Notes: generated by a model not told the origin, from the letters alone. 33,128 nucleotides of DNA from a bacterium (GCA_030452455.1 JAKDMF010000003.1:1-33128); one strand, 5' to 3'; counted from the stretch's first letter, positions 8,292-16,089 are shown. A program made the numbers and translations.

Positions 8292-8300
8292 ATTATAGCA
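8292..8300 (-). promoter_or_regulatory. Extended -10 promoter of tRNA-Leu
   Basis: The minus strand reads TGCTATAAT, ending 35 nt before the mature tRNA 5' end. It is the same extended -10 as at tyrS. A 5' leader of about 29 nt would be removed by RNase P. Confidence 0.65.
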
Positions 8301-8348
8301 TAATAATTGCCAACACTTATATATTTTCGTCGGTTTTTTAATAAAAAT

Positions 8349-8381
8349 GCCCAGCATCACGACTCTGTCGTTCAACTGGGC
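8349..8381 (-). terminator. Terminator of the 133-residue orphan gene
   Basis: Stem GCCCAG / CTGGGC with an inner ACGAC-TCT-GTCGT helix, followed on the minus strand by ATTTTTATT. It lies 15 nt downstream of the orphan stop codon. Confidence 0.75.
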
Positions 8382-8395
8382 TTTGGTACTGAGAA

Positions 8396-8797
8396 TTAGA
8401 TATTCTCGATGAAGTAGAAGTTGGCCTCGTTGAATCCTCGCCTGAAACCACGTCCACGAAGGTCTCTATTCACCTTCTGCGCCATAACAGTGAGCATTTC
8501 GCGCGAGTCAGACCATTCTTTCGCCATTTCGTACAAGAACTGTAAGAATGAATCAGCCCCTTCCTTGTCTGAGTCCCTGAAGGGGGCGACTATTCTTTGC
8601 TCGTAATTTTCGTTCAGCCATTTCTCGAAATTTGACGATTGGCTTTCTTCGTATATTTGCATTAGCCTTTGAACAAACATGGAGCTAGCTATAGTGGCAA
8701 CTGTTTCCTGCTGCTCACGTCTTGTTTGACTTATTCCTTTCATGTTCTCGAACGCTGCGTTTAGAAAATCTGTTTCGTACGACACTTCGCACCTCAT
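8396..8797 (-). CDS. Hypothetical protein, 133 residues
   Basis: Not recognised. It is a soluble, mainly helical and charged protein without membrane segments. The N-terminal two thirds are rich in Glu and Gln (RREQQET near 26-32, then NFEKWLNENYEQR). A basic patch near the C terminus (RDLRGRGFRRGF) suggests possible nucleic-acid or acidic-partner contact, which is inference only. It has its own promoter and terminator and lies alone on the minus strand between tRNA-Leu and the divergent FAD-oxidase gene. The ribosome-binding site is weak. Its well-formed transcription signals support it being a real gene. Confidence 0.7.
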   Translation of the reverse strand: MRCEVSYETDFLNAAFENMKGISQTRREQQETVATIASSMFVQRLMQIYEESQSSNFEKWLNENYEQRIVAPFRDSDKEGADSFLQFLYEMAKEWSDSREMLTVMAQKVNRDLRGRGFRRGFNEANFYFIENI

Positions 8798-8834
8798 TCA
8801 GTCCAAATCCGACTCTCTGTCAGACCATAGCACG

Positions 8835-8862
8835 ATTATACAACTAGGTTATTATAATTCAA
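8835..8862 (-). promoter_or_regulatory. Promoter of the 133-residue orphan
   Basis: The minus strand has TTGAAT (8857-8862), a 16-nt spacer and TATAAT (8835-8840). The predicted leader is about 30 nt. Confidence 0.6.
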
Positions 8863-8904
8863 ATCACAAGCAAAATGCGGTTGTTTATGATTTTATTCAG
8901 CTTG

Positions 8905-8913
8905 TGCTATGAT
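8905..8913 (+). promoter_or_regulatory. Extended -10 promoter of the FAD-oxidase gene
   Basis: TGCTATGAT. Eight bases later is an ATG (8922) that opens an eight-codon ORF; the oxidase ATG is at 8945. The promoter overlaps the apparent upstream ATG at 8909, which therefore cannot be the start. Confidence 0.6.
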
Positions 8914-8921
8914 AGTTATAC

Positions 8922-8948
8922 ATGGAAATAAGGGGTTGTTACAGATGA
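8922..8948 (+). CDS. Putative leaderless eight-codon leader ORF
   Basis: ATG at 8922 lies eight bases after the -10 element, where the transcript should begin, and encodes MEIRGCYR. Its TGA stop (8946-8948) overlaps the ATG of the FAD oxidase (8945-8947) in an ATGA arrangement, and the AGGGG ribosome-binding site of the oxidase lies inside it. This geometry fits translational coupling. Expression is unproven. Confidence 0.3.
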   Translation: MEIRGCYR

Positions 8949-10564
8949 GCAAAATAGCTAAATATCTTAATGAGCACATACTTGGAGAGGTTGACTATAG
9001 GACTGGCACTCTGAGCGCCTTTTCTAATGACGCCAGCGTACTGTCTATTAAGCCAGACATGGTCGTCAGCCCTCGTAATACCAGTGACATTCGCAAAGTA
9101 GCCCGGTTCACTTGGCAGCTAGCCGACAAGGGCCATATTCTGCCAATTGTTAGCCGCGGCGCAGGTAGTGACCAAACTGGGGCAGCTATCGGTAAAGGTA
9201 TTATTCTAAATACCACGTCGCATATGACAGATATATTAGAGCTCGACATCAAACAGAAGTTAGTCAGGGTTCAGCCAGGTATCACCTATAAATCCCTGAA
9301 CGACGCTCTTAGTCTGCATGGTCTGACTATCCCGAGCTATCCAGCCTCGCACCACTACAGCACTGTCGGCGGGGCGATTGCCAACAACGCTGGTGGTATG
9401 CTATCTGGGCGATATGGACGGACAGACGCCTGGGTCCGCCAGCTAGAAGTCGTGCTGGCGAGTGGTGATGTGCTGCAGACTGGGCGTATTTCTCGGCGCG
9501 AGGTCAGTCGGATCAAGGGACTTCAGAACTACGTCGGTGAAGTCTATCGTAAGATCGATGGATTGATCGACGACAACAAAGAATTAATTGATGAAAAAAT
9601 TAGCGGCCAAGAAGATGGCGCCGCCGGCTATCCAGGTATCGCTAAGGTTAAAAATAAGGATGGCTCAATCGATCTAACGCCACTCATCCTGGGTAGCCAA
9701 GGCACGCTCGGCGTTATATCAGAAGTCATCATGCGATCAGACTACATCTCACCAAATAGCTCATCTCTTGTAGCTATCTTCTCTGGGTTTGACGCCGCCC
9801 AGGATTCACTCGATGAAATCGCCGCACTGAAACCTAGTAGCCTTCACATCTATGACGGTGAGCTATTCATGCAAGCGACTGCCGAGGGTAAGAAGTATAA
9901 GTTCAATAGTGAGCTAGCTGAAACCGGAGCTGTCGTCGTCATGCAAGTCGATGATTTCAGTGATCGCAATCGCGCTAAGCGACTCAAAAAAGCCGCTAGG
10001 CTACTTGAAAAACGCGGTGCTCAAGTCCTAAATGACCCAGATGATGAAGATGCCTACCGGGCGATAGATAGCGTGACGTCAACCGTCAATGTTCAGTCAA
10101 TAGGCGATACACTCGGGCTGTTTGATGGAGTCTACATACCGTCTAATCGCCTCGATGGATTCAAGCAGGCAGTTGAGCTATTATCAAAGCGTTTCAGTAC
10201 GCCACTGCCGCTATATGCTCGGGTTCTGGAGTCTAGTATCTATTGCCGACCGGTCTTTCATCTCCACAAGGTAACTGACCGCCAGCGGGCTATCAAGTTA
10301 CTAGAGGAGTTCAGCGATGCAGTTTATGAGCACGACGGCTACTTATGTAATAACTCCGCCGAGGGACGACTGTTGGCAAACTATAGTTATCAGCATATCG
10401 ACGCTGGCGTCTTGAAGTTATATGAACAAATCCGCAAAATATTTGACCCGAACAACTCCCTAAACCCGGGCGTTAAGCAATCTATCGAGAAAAAAGAGCT
10501 TGCCAAGCTAGTCCGGAGCGACTACTCAACACCGAAACTAGCCGGCCAGAGCCTTAAAAGCTAG
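8945..10564 (+). CDS. FAD-linked oxidase / dehydrogenase (GlcD / D-lactate dehydrogenase-like)
   Basis: A 539-residue flavoprotein with a PCMH-type FAD-binding domain followed by a FAD-oxidase C-terminal domain. FAD-binding signatures are PDMVVSPRNTSDI at about 40-52, SRGAGSDQTGAA near 78-89, GGAIANNAGGMLSGRYGRT near 141-159, and LGSQGTLGVISEV. The C terminus ends with the usual IFDPNNSLNPGV. Relatives oxidise 2-hydroxyacids such as D-lactate or glycolate. No Cys-rich Fe-S domain follows, so the electron acceptor is unclear. The start is ATG 8945, with AGGGG nine bases upstream. The gene stands alone in its transcription unit. Substrate cannot be assigned from sequence. Confidence 0.85.
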   Translation: MSKIAKYLNEHILGEVDYRTGTLSAFSNDASVLSIKPDMVVSPRNTSDIRKVARFTWQLADKGHILPIVSRGAGSDQTGAAIGKGIILNTTSHMTDILELDIKQKLVRVQPGITYKSLNDALSLHGLTIPSYPASHHYSTVGGAIANNAGGMLSGRYGRTDAWVRQLEVVLASGDVLQTGRISRREVSRIKGLQNYVGEVYRKIDGLIDDNKELIDEKISGQEDGAAGYPGIAKVKNKDGSIDLTPLILGSQGTLGVISEVIMRSDYISPNSSSLVAIFSGFDAAQDSLDEIAALKPSSLHIYDGELFMQATAEGKKYKFNSELAETGAVVVMQVDDFSDRNRAKRLKKAARLLEKRGAQVLNDPDDEDAYRAIDSVTSTVNVQSIGDTLGLFDGVYIPSNRLDGFKQAVELLSKRFSTPLPLYARVLESSIYCRPVFHLHKVTDRQRAIKLLEEFSDAVYEHDGYLCNNSAEGRLLANYSYQHIDAGVLKLYEQIRKIFDPNNSLNPGVKQSIEKKELAKLVRSDYSTPKLAGQSLKS

Positions 10565-10589
10565 TACTTATTTCAAGCAGTTTATTGTG

Positions 10590-10598
10590 TGCTATAGT
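10590..10598 (+). promoter_or_regulatory. Extended -10 promoter, predicted leaderless
   Basis: TGCTATAGT ends seven bases before the ATG at 10606, so transcription should begin at or next to the start codon. Confidence 0.6.
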
Positions 10599-10605
10599 TA
10601 AGCAT

Positions 10606-10857
10606 ATGGATAATCAAATATACACACCTCAAGAAGCAAAAGAGACAGAAAAGAAGTCGATGTACCTAACTATCGGTACTTGGACGCTTGTGATTATAGC
10701 CGTGGCTTTTATGTTCACGACCGTCATGATGGTAAAATCGCAGTTAGCTGAAAACAAGCAAGCTATCTACGAAAACTCGAAAAGAATTCTAGAGCTACAA
10801 GACTGTGTCGACAATGGCATCAAGCCATGTACACCTGAAGCCAGAGAAAACGACTAG
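10606..10857 (+). CDS. Small single-pass membrane protein, 83 residues
   Basis: Not recognised as a family. A short charged N terminus (residues 1-18) precedes one membrane helix (about 20-43), then a segment with heptad-like spacing (about 45-66) and a short tail with two cysteines (C67, C75) that could form a disulfide if outside. The layout resembles small septum- or envelope-associated coiled-coil proteins, but no function can be assigned. ATG 10606 is chosen because the upstream GTG at 10585 lies before the -10 element. Its TAG stop shares a CTAG palindrome with the stop of the convergent gene on the other strand, so the genes overlap tail to tail by 4 nt. Confidence 0.75.
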   Translation: MDNQIYTPQEAKETEKKSMYLTIGTWTLVIIAVAFMFTTVMMVKSQLAENKQAIYENSKRILELQDCVDNGIKPCTPEAREND

Positions 10858-11651
10858 TTCACTAAATCGGAGCCAAGTAGCGACAGGAGCGCCATGATAC
10901 GCCGGGCGTGTTCGTTGTTGTCCTGAAATAGGGTTTCTATTTCTTCATTATTATCAGTTATCTCTGCGAATGTCTGATCGTACAGTATCGTTTCTGGGTC
11001 ATCGCTGTCGTTGCTTTCGGTCTGATCATAGTAGGGTCCGAGTTCGTGGGCGAGCTGGTCCGTGTCTTCACTGTGGACAATCGATCTGTCATTGACCGAG
11101 TGAAACGACTCGCCTGCAATGTCTATAATATCCATGTAGGAATATACAATATCTTCGGTGTATAGTATGCTGTCGTCTTCTTCGAGGACTGAGTATCTGT
11201 GCATGTGCACCTCTGACAGTTCGTCGTAAGAGCCTAGTCCAATATCAGCGTCGTTGTCTTCATTGTAGCTCGTCACCGCTTGATTTAAGTGCTCCTTGTA
11301 GTGCTCCGGTATAACTTGGACACGAGTTGGCAGTACGTGGGTGTACTCTATGTCGTATGAGGTGTAAAAGTACTCGTTGTCGAGTAGTTCTTTTTCGGCA
11401 TCGAATCTGATGCGAATATCTTCAGGATCGCTGATTTCCTCAGTCTCAAGTGGATACTCTGCAATTTCGGCCTCTCGGCAGTCTTCAAATTGCATTGACA
11501 CTGAGCGTTCAAACCCAATCCGACAGGCTCTATTTTCTTGCCATGACTTACCGCCAATTTTATCGGCGAATTCACTTAGGTCACCAAATAGCTCGTCGAA
11601 TGACTCGGTTGAATCTGTAATTCTTTCTGGGGTACTTCTTTCAATATCCAT
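10854..11651 (-). CDS. Acidic hypothetical protein, 265 residues
   Basis: Not recognised. The protein is very rich in Asp and Glu, has no signal peptide or membrane segment, and has a C-terminal helical stretch (NEHARRIMALLSLLGSDLVN). A middle region (about 100-135) has alternating strand-like sequence. It is one of several acidic orphans scattered among housekeeping genes here. Its TATAAT -10 ends nine bases before the ATG, so its mRNA is probably leaderless. Its start is only 59 bases from the divergent trmH-family start, so the two promoters sit back to back. Its stop overlaps that of the small membrane protein on the opposite strand. Confidence 0.75.
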   Translation of the reverse strand: MDIERSTPERITDSTESFDELFGDLSEFADKIGGKSWQENRACRIGFERSVSMQFEDCREAEIAEYPLETEEISDPEDIRIRFDAEKELLDNEYFYTSYDIEYTHVLPTRVQVIPEHYKEHLNQAVTSYNEDNDADIGLGSYDELSEVHMHRYSVLEEDDSILYTEDIVYSYMDIIDIAGESFHSVNDRSIVHSEDTDQLAHELGPYYDQTESNDSDDPETILYDQTFAEITDNNEEIETLFQDNNEHARRIMALLSLLGSDLVN

Positions 11652-11660
11652 AGTCGTTTA

Positions 11661-11666
11661 ATTATA
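11661..11666 (-). promoter_or_regulatory. -10 element of the 265-residue orphan
   Basis: TATAAT on the minus strand, nine bases before the ATG, predicting a leaderless or nearly leaderless mRNA. No clear -35. Confidence 0.5.
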
Positions 11667-11692
11667 CAATAAAATAGAATAAATACCATACG

Positions 11693-11703
11693 TGTTATAT
11701 ACT
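11693..11703 (+). promoter_or_regulatory. -10 region of the TrmH-family gene, predicted leaderless
   Basis: TGTTATATACT contains either TG-T-TATATA (nine bases from the ATG) or TATACT (seven bases). Either places the transcript start at or beside the ATG at 11711. Confidence 0.5.
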
Positions 11704-11710
11704 ATATACA

Positions 11711-12313
11711 ATGGATAAAAACGAAATAGGCGTCGGCCCGCACCCCGAACCCTGGCCGACTGATGAAAAATACGACAAAGACTTGCTCGAGGCTGGTGAT
11801 CGTCGAAACGTCGTCGACAAATACCGTTACTGGACGAACCAGGCAATAAAAGAGGATATGCAGTCGAGTAGCCATAAGCTTGAAGTTGCTATCGAGAATC
11901 ATCAGCACGATTTTAATATCGGCACCATCGTCCGCAATGCCAACGCCTTCAATGTTAGTAAAGTGCATATTATCGGTCGTCGTCAGTGGAACAAGCGTGG
12001 GGCGATGGTGACGAATCGTTACCTAGAGGTTGTTCATCATGAGTCGGTTGAAGGGTTTTGTGAGGCAATCGGTGCAAGCCGAGAAATAATCGCCATCGAC
12101 AATCAGCCCGGTGCCGAGAACTTGACAGATGTCGAATTGCCACCCAGCTGTGTCTTGGTGTTCGGTGGCGAGGGGCCCGGTCTTAGCCAGGAAATGATCG
12201 AGGCCAGCTCCAAGATGATTCAGATTGAGCAGTTTGGCAGTACGCGTTCGGTCAACGTTGGCGTGGCATCGGGTATAGTTATGTATCAGTGGCTGCGCGA
12301 GAATAGCCTTTAG
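11711..12313 (+). CDS. TrmH-family (SpoU) RNA 2'-O-methyltransferase
   Basis: SPOUT-fold, SAM-dependent 2'-O-ribose methyltransferase acting on tRNA or rRNA. All three SpoU motifs are present: NIGTIVRNANAF (motif 1, catalytic Arg in the NIG-x3-RNA context, about 70-81), VFGGEGPGLSQEM (motif 2, about 150-162) and STRSVNVGVASGIVMYQW (motif 3, about 177-194), which forms part of the trefoil knot. At 200 residues, with a 55-residue N-terminal extension lacking a recognisable L30e substrate-binding domain, it resembles stand-alone TrmH/TrmL-like enzymes. The exact RNA target is unknown. The ATG lies a few bases after the promoter. The stop codon runs straight into a palindromic repeat array. Confidence 0.88.
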   Translation: MDKNEIGVGPHPEPWPTDEKYDKDLLEAGDRRNVVDKYRYWTNQAIKEDMQSSSHKLEVAIENHQHDFNIGTIVRNANAFNVSKVHIIGRRQWNKRGAMVTNRYLEVVHHESVEGFCEAIGASREIIAIDNQPGAENLTDVELPPSCVLVFGGEGPGLSQEMIEASSKMIQIEQFGSTRSVNVGVASGIVMYQWLRENSL

Positions 12314-12716
12314 GAGGGGCCGTGCCACTCCGCGATTGTTTCAGGAGGGGCAGCCCCTCCGCTATCATTTTCGGAATGAATCCGAAAACTCACTCCACCC
12401 ACTGAAGCCGACGCGAGACGTCGGTGCTATCGCGATTATGATGTTCTAGGGCGGACGTGTCAGCATGTCACTCCTAGTGCAGCTACGCCGTTCGTGTCCA
12501 CACGAACACGAGGACCCGTCCGAGCGGATCTTAGATCCGAGGGTGGAGCGAAGTTTTTTAATTTACTTCAAAAACGAGCGGAGGGGCCGTGCCACTCCTA
12601 GTGGTGAATCCCGTTCGTGTCCCCACGAACACGAGGCCCCGGCCGAGCTTCAGAGGGTGGAGACGATACCTCGAATTCATTTCGAGGTGAAATCGGAGGG
12701 GCCGTGCCCCTCCTAA
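12313..12716. repeat. Array of palindromic hairpin repeats between trmH-family gene and hisS
   Basis: This occupies most of the 455-base gap before hisS. Four GGAGGGGC-type hairpins occur at 12313-12331, 12344-12360, 12580-12598 and 12695-12713 (loop CGT, or A in the second). Two GTTCGTG/CACGAAC hairpins lie at 12490-12507 and 12613-12630. Further palindromes are TTTTCGGA/TCCGAAAA (12368-12388), CCGACG/CGTCGG (12408-12424), CGGATC/GATCCG (12525-12539) and CCTCGAA/TTCGAGG (12669-12687). From about 12471 it forms two imperfect tandem units of about 123 bp, each starting CTCCTAGTG; the part before is a degenerate third copy. The short ORF across it only translates the repeats. It resembles BIME/REP-like elements and could also end trmH-family transcription. 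Confidence 0.8.
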
Positions 12717-12731
12717 CAATGCTACTTATGC

Positions 12732-12760
12732 TTGCAATAACCAGCTGTAAATGACACAAT
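12732..12760 (+). promoter_or_regulatory. Promoter of hisS, predicted leaderless
   Basis: TTGCAA (12732-12737), a 17-nt spacer and extended -10 TG-A-CACAAT (12755-12760). The gap to the ATG is eight bases. Confidence 0.6.
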
Positions 12761-12768
12761 ATTAACAA

Positions 12769-14106
12769 ATGAGTTCACTATCCCCACAGCCGTACAAAGG
12801 TACGCGAGACTACTACCCAACAGATAAGCGAATCCAAAATTATATTTTTAATGTTTGGCATCAGGTGTCCGAGCTATATGGCTATGAGGAGTATGGCGCC
12901 CCGATACTAGAGCTACTCGACGTCTACGCTGCGAAAAGCGGTCAAGACCTAGTCAATGACGAGACCTATAGTTTTACCGATCGCGGTGGCCGTCTAGTCG
13001 CTATTAGACCGGAAATGACGCCTAGCATATCGCGGATGGTGGCTGCTAAGCGTCAGGAACTTGGCTATCCAGCTCGTCTCTACAGCATAGCTAACTTTAT
13101 GCGCTACGAGCGCCCACAGCGGGGCCGCGAACGTGAATTCTGGCAGCTTAACGCCGACATCTTTGGGGTTGACGGTCCACGACCGGAGTCAGAAATAATC
13201 GCCCTAGTCAACGACATGATGAAGACATTTGGCGCAACTGATGAGATGTACGAAATCCGAGTCAATAATCGCAAACTAATTGACGCTATTATGACTAGCT
13301 ACTTGGGCCTCGACACGGTTGGCGCTCAGCTTATGGTCAAGCTGTTTGATAAAAAAAGCAAGATCTCGCACGAGGATTTTCGTGACAAAGCTATCGACAT
13401 ATTTGGCGCCGAGCAAGCTCCCGACGGCCTCAAGAAGATATCTAAACTGCTATCAATGACGTCCGTCAAAGATTTGCCTCAGGAGATTCGTGAAGATGAT
13501 GCCACTAAGGAGCTTCAGGCGCTATTTGAGCTACTAGGCGAGGCCGGAATCACTAGCGCTAGGTTTGACGTAACCTTAATGCGCGGACTCGACTACTATA
13601 CCGGTACAGTTTTTGAAATGTTTGATCTTCACCCTGAAAACAATCGATCAATGTTCGGTGGCGGACGCTACGACGGACTGGTCGGTCTATTTGGCGTCGA
13701 CCCAATCCCGACCGTCGGTGTCGCTCCAGGCTATACTACTGTCGAATTATTCCTTCGATCGCACGACTTACTGCCAGACTTCCCGTCATCGACTGAGGTC
13801 GGCATAGTTGTACTGGGTGGAGCTGATAGTGGCGCACTTGAGCTGGCTAAGGGTCTCCGCCGTGAGGGAGTTAAGACTGAGGTTGACATCACAAGCCGCA
13901 AGATCGATAAGCAGATCAAGTCTATTCTAAAAAAGAAAATTCCTTTCATGGTATTCGTCGGCGAAGACGAAGTTGATAGTGAGATTTATCCATTCAAAGA
14001 CACCGGCCTGGCCGAGGAACAGAAGCTTAGTTTTGAGCGAATTGTTAGTGTCGTCAAAGATCGCCGCCGCTCTAATGTTGGCGAATTTGACGATTTGTTT
14101 GAATAG
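12769..14106 (+). CDS. hisS: Histidyl-tRNA synthetase
   Basis: Class II aminoacyl-tRNA synthetase that charges tRNA-His. The 445-residue product has the class II core: PYKGTRDYYP at the N terminus, RPEMTPSISRMVA (motif 2 region), RYERPQRGREREFWQLNADIFG, the histidine-specific GLDYYTGTVFEM (about 269-280) and motif 3 in GGGRYDGLVGLFG. It ends with the anticodon-binding domain (VGIVVLGGADSG and following). There is no Shine-Dalgarno, and the -10 element ends eight bases before the ATG, so leaderless initiation is likely. It is 25 nt from tig, whose own promoter overlaps the hisS 3' end. Confidence 0.97.
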   Translation: MSSLSPQPYKGTRDYYPTDKRIQNYIFNVWHQVSELYGYEEYGAPILELLDVYAAKSGQDLVNDETYSFTDRGGRLVAIRPEMTPSISRMVAAKRQELGYPARLYSIANFMRYERPQRGREREFWQLNADIFGVDGPRPESEIIALVNDMMKTFGATDEMYEIRVNNRKLIDAIMTSYLGLDTVGAQLMVKLFDKKSKISHEDFRDKAIDIFGAEQAPDGLKKISKLLSMTSVKDLPQEIREDDATKELQALFELLGEAGITSARFDVTLMRGLDYYTGTVFEMFDLHPENNRSMFGGGRYDGLVGLFGVDPIPTVGVAPGYTTVELFLRSHDLLPDFPSSTEVGIVVLGGADSGALELAKGLRREGVKTEVDITSRKIDKQIKSILKKKIPFMVFVGEDEVDSEIYPFKDTGLAEEQKLSFERIVSVVKDRRRSNVGEFDDLFE

Positions 14107-14123
14107 GCCACAGCTGTTATAGT
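14095..14123 (+). promoter_or_regulatory. Promoter of tig, predicted leaderless
   Basis: TTGTTT (14095-14100, inside the hisS coding end), a 17-nt spacer and TATAGT (14118-14123) preceded by TG-T. Eight bases separate it from the ATG. Confidence 0.55.
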
Positions 14124-14131
14124 TAATCTTT

Positions 14132-15421
14132 ATGAAGATTACACGAAAAAATTTATCCGACACGAAAGTAAAACTAACTATTACCTTGGGTAAAGAGGAG
14201 CTTGAGCCAGCCCGCGAAGTGGCTCTATCTAAGCTAGCCAAGGACATGAAAGTCGAAGGCTTTCGTAAGGGCAAGGTTCCGATGGCCGTGGCGGCTAAAA
14301 ACGTCAGCCCGGAAGCTCTCGATCAGCAGACGCTAGACGACGCCCTTTCAAAAGCTGTCGCCGAAGCGTTCACAGAGCAAGATATTCGCGCTCTAGAGCG
14401 CCCGCAGGTTGATGTTACTAAGTATGTACCGGGTGAGTCAGCTGAATTTACAGCTGAGGCAGAAATGCTACCAGAGGTAAAACTTGGTGACTACAAAAAA
14501 CTTAAAATCGAAAAAGCTGATGTCAAAGTCGCTGCTAGTGAAGTTGACGAAATTGTCGAACGGATGCGAGCTAACTTCGCCGAACGTAAAGATGTTAAAC
14601 GAGCTGCTAAAAACGGTGACGAAACTGTAATTGACTTCATCGGTAAAAAAGATGACGTCGCTTTTGACGGTGGCACCGCCAAAGATTACTCACTAGAGCT
14701 TGGAAGTAATTCATTTATTCCTGGTTTCGAAGAAGGTGTTGTCGGTAAAAAACCGGGCGAAGAATTTGACGTGCCGCTATCATTCCCAGATGACTACCAC
14801 GTCGACACCCTAAAAGGTGCCAAAGTAGTGTTCACGGTCACTCTAAACAAAGTTAAAGAGATCGCCCTACCTGAGGTTGACGACGTCTTTGCAGCTAAGT
14901 GTGGTCCGTTTACATCAGTTGATGATCTCAAAAAAGACATCAAGCGGGAGCTAACTGAGCGCAAAACTCGTGAGTCGCAAGATAAAGTCCGTGATAACCT
15001 AGTTGAACAGCTGATTTCAGCCAGCACTATCCCAGTACCGAATGTTTTGATTGAAGACCAATCAAAAAGTATTGAGCAAGACTTCCAGCAGAACCTAGCT
15101 GGACAGGGCATGACACTCGACATGTACCTGGAGTCAAAGGGTATCGATAAAGATAAGTGGCTAGACACAGAGGTCAAAGACTCAGCCAAGAAGCGAGTCC
15201 AGGCCGGTCTAGTTTTAGCTGAACTATCAAAGGTTGAAAAAATCGAAGCTAACGATCAAGAGTTGGCCGCTCGAATCGATGAGTACCGCCAGCAGTACGC
15301 CTCTCGACCTGAGATTGTTAAACAGCTTGAATCACCTGAGGCTCAGCGTGAAATCGCCAACCAGATGATCACCGAAAAAACAGTCGATCGCTTAGTTGAA
15401 CTAAACTCTAAAAAATCATAG
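14132..15421 (+). CDS. tig: Trigger factor, ribosome-bound chaperone and peptidyl-prolyl isomerase
   Basis: Binds the ribosomal exit tunnel at L23 and shields nascent chains. At 429 residues it has the full three-domain layout: an N-terminal ribosome-binding domain with signature GFRKGKVP at about 44-51, an FKBP-type PPIase domain at about 155-245 (GDETVIDFIG, then ELGSNSFIPGFEEGVVG), and a C-terminal helical chaperone domain with the linker motif VPNVLIEDQSKSIEQDF. The gene is followed by a strong terminator and by clpP, a common bacterial gene order (tig-clpP) that links folding to degradation. ATG 14132 lacks a Shine-Dalgarno and lies eight bases after the -10. Confidence 0.97.
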   Translation: MKITRKNLSDTKVKLTITLGKEELEPAREVALSKLAKDMKVEGFRKGKVPMAVAAKNVSPEALDQQTLDDALSKAVAEAFTEQDIRALERPQVDVTKYVPGESAEFTAEAEMLPEVKLGDYKKLKIEKADVKVAASEVDEIVERMRANFAERKDVKRAAKNGDETVIDFIGKKDDVAFDGGTAKDYSLELGSNSFIPGFEEGVVGKKPGEEFDVPLSFPDDYHVDTLKGAKVVFTVTLNKVKEIALPEVDDVFAAKCGPFTSVDDLKKDIKRELTERKTRESQDKVRDNLVEQLISASTIPVPNVLIEDQSKSIEQDFQQNLAGQGMTLDMYLESKGIDKDKWLDTEVKDSAKKRVQAGLVLAELSKVEKIEANDQELAARIDEYRQQYASRPEIVKQLESPEAQREIANQMITEKTVDRLVELNSKKS

Positions 15422-15442
15422 GTTGATAAACTAACCTTAATT

Positions 15443-15475
15443 ACTAGCACTCAGTTTTAATGAGTGCTAGTTTTT
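15443..15475 (+). terminator. Terminator after tig, abutting the clpP promoter
   Basis: Stem ACTAGCACTCA / TGAGTGCTAGT (11 bp) with loop GTTTTAA, followed by a T run (15471-15475). The last T is also the first base of the clpP extended -10, so the tig unit ends as the clpP unit begins. Confidence 0.85.
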
Positions 15476-15483
15476 GATATAAT
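15475..15483 (+). promoter_or_regulatory. Extended -10 promoter of clpP, predicted leaderless
   Basis: TGATATAAT, nine bases before the clpP ATG. The expected transcript start is within about three bases of the start codon. Confidence 0.65.
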
Positions 15484-15492
15484 TAATATATT

Positions 15493-16089
15493 ATGAGTAA
15501 ACCATCCAACTATCTTGTACCGACAGTAATTGAAAAAAGCTCCGATGGCGAACGCGCCTTTGATATCTACTCACGTCTGTTAAATGAGCGGATTATCTTC
15601 TTAGGTGATGAGGTCAACGAGCACACCGCTAATATCGTTGTCGCCCAGCTACTGCACCTATCATACGAAGACCCCAAAAAAGATATCAAGCTCTATATCA
15701 ACAGTCCAGGCGGCAGTGTCTATGACGGCCTGGCTATCTATGACACCATGCAGTACATCGCGTCTGATGTTGTGACTATCGGTATCGGTCTGCAGGCCAG
15801 CATGGGCGCGTTCCTGCTGAGTAGCGGCACCAAGGGCAAACGCTACGCCCTGCCGAGTAGTCGGATTATGATTCACCAGCCGTCGAGCGGTACTCAGGGT
15901 AAAATATCCGACCAAGAAATAACCCTGCGAGAAGGCATCTATCTCAAAAAGCAGCTCAACCAAATTCTTGCCAAAAACACCGGTCAAAAACTAGCCAAGA
16001 TCGAAAAAGATGTCGACCGTGACTTCTGGATGAGCGCCAAAGAATCAGTCGACTACGGTATCATCGACGAAGTAATCCGAAAGGCCTAA
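15493..16089 (+). CDS. clpP: ATP-dependent Clp protease proteolytic subunit
   Basis: Serine peptidase that forms the tetradecameric barrel fed by ClpX or ClpC-type unfoldases. At 198 residues it is of normal length. The catalytic triad is visible: Ser103 in LQASMGAF, His128 in [10 protein letters not shown] and Asp177 in DRDFWMSA. The oxyanion-hole SPGGSVYDG is at 71-79. The N-terminal axial-loop region ([20 protein letters not shown]) is typical. It follows tig and begins nine bases after a TATAAT element without a Shine-Dalgarno. An orphan gene follows after one base and is probably co-transcribed. Confidence 0.97.
   Translation: MSKPSNYLVPTVIEKSSDGERAFDIYSRLLNERIIFLGDEVNEHTANIVVAQLLHLSYEDPKKDIKLYINSPGGSVYDGLAIYDTMQYIASDVVTIGIGLQASMGAFLLSSGTKGKRYALPSSRIMIHQPSSGTQGKISDQEITLREGIYLKKQLNQILAKNTGQKLAKIEKDVDRDFWMSAKESVDYGIIDEVIRKA

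Noticed and set aside
8909-8944. FAD-oxidase start at ATG 8909
   Set aside because: It lies inside the extended -10 element and so cannot be in the mRNA.
12465-12716. 83-residue ORF across the palindromic array
   Set aside because: It merely translates the repeat units (two copies of a CPHEHE-containing segment), has no promoter or ribosome-binding site, and its composition follows the hairpins.
12313-12716. CRISPR array or integron attC sites
   Set aside because: The repeats are palindromic, of uneven spacing and only two full units. There are no uniform spacers, no cas genes and no integrase or gene cassettes.
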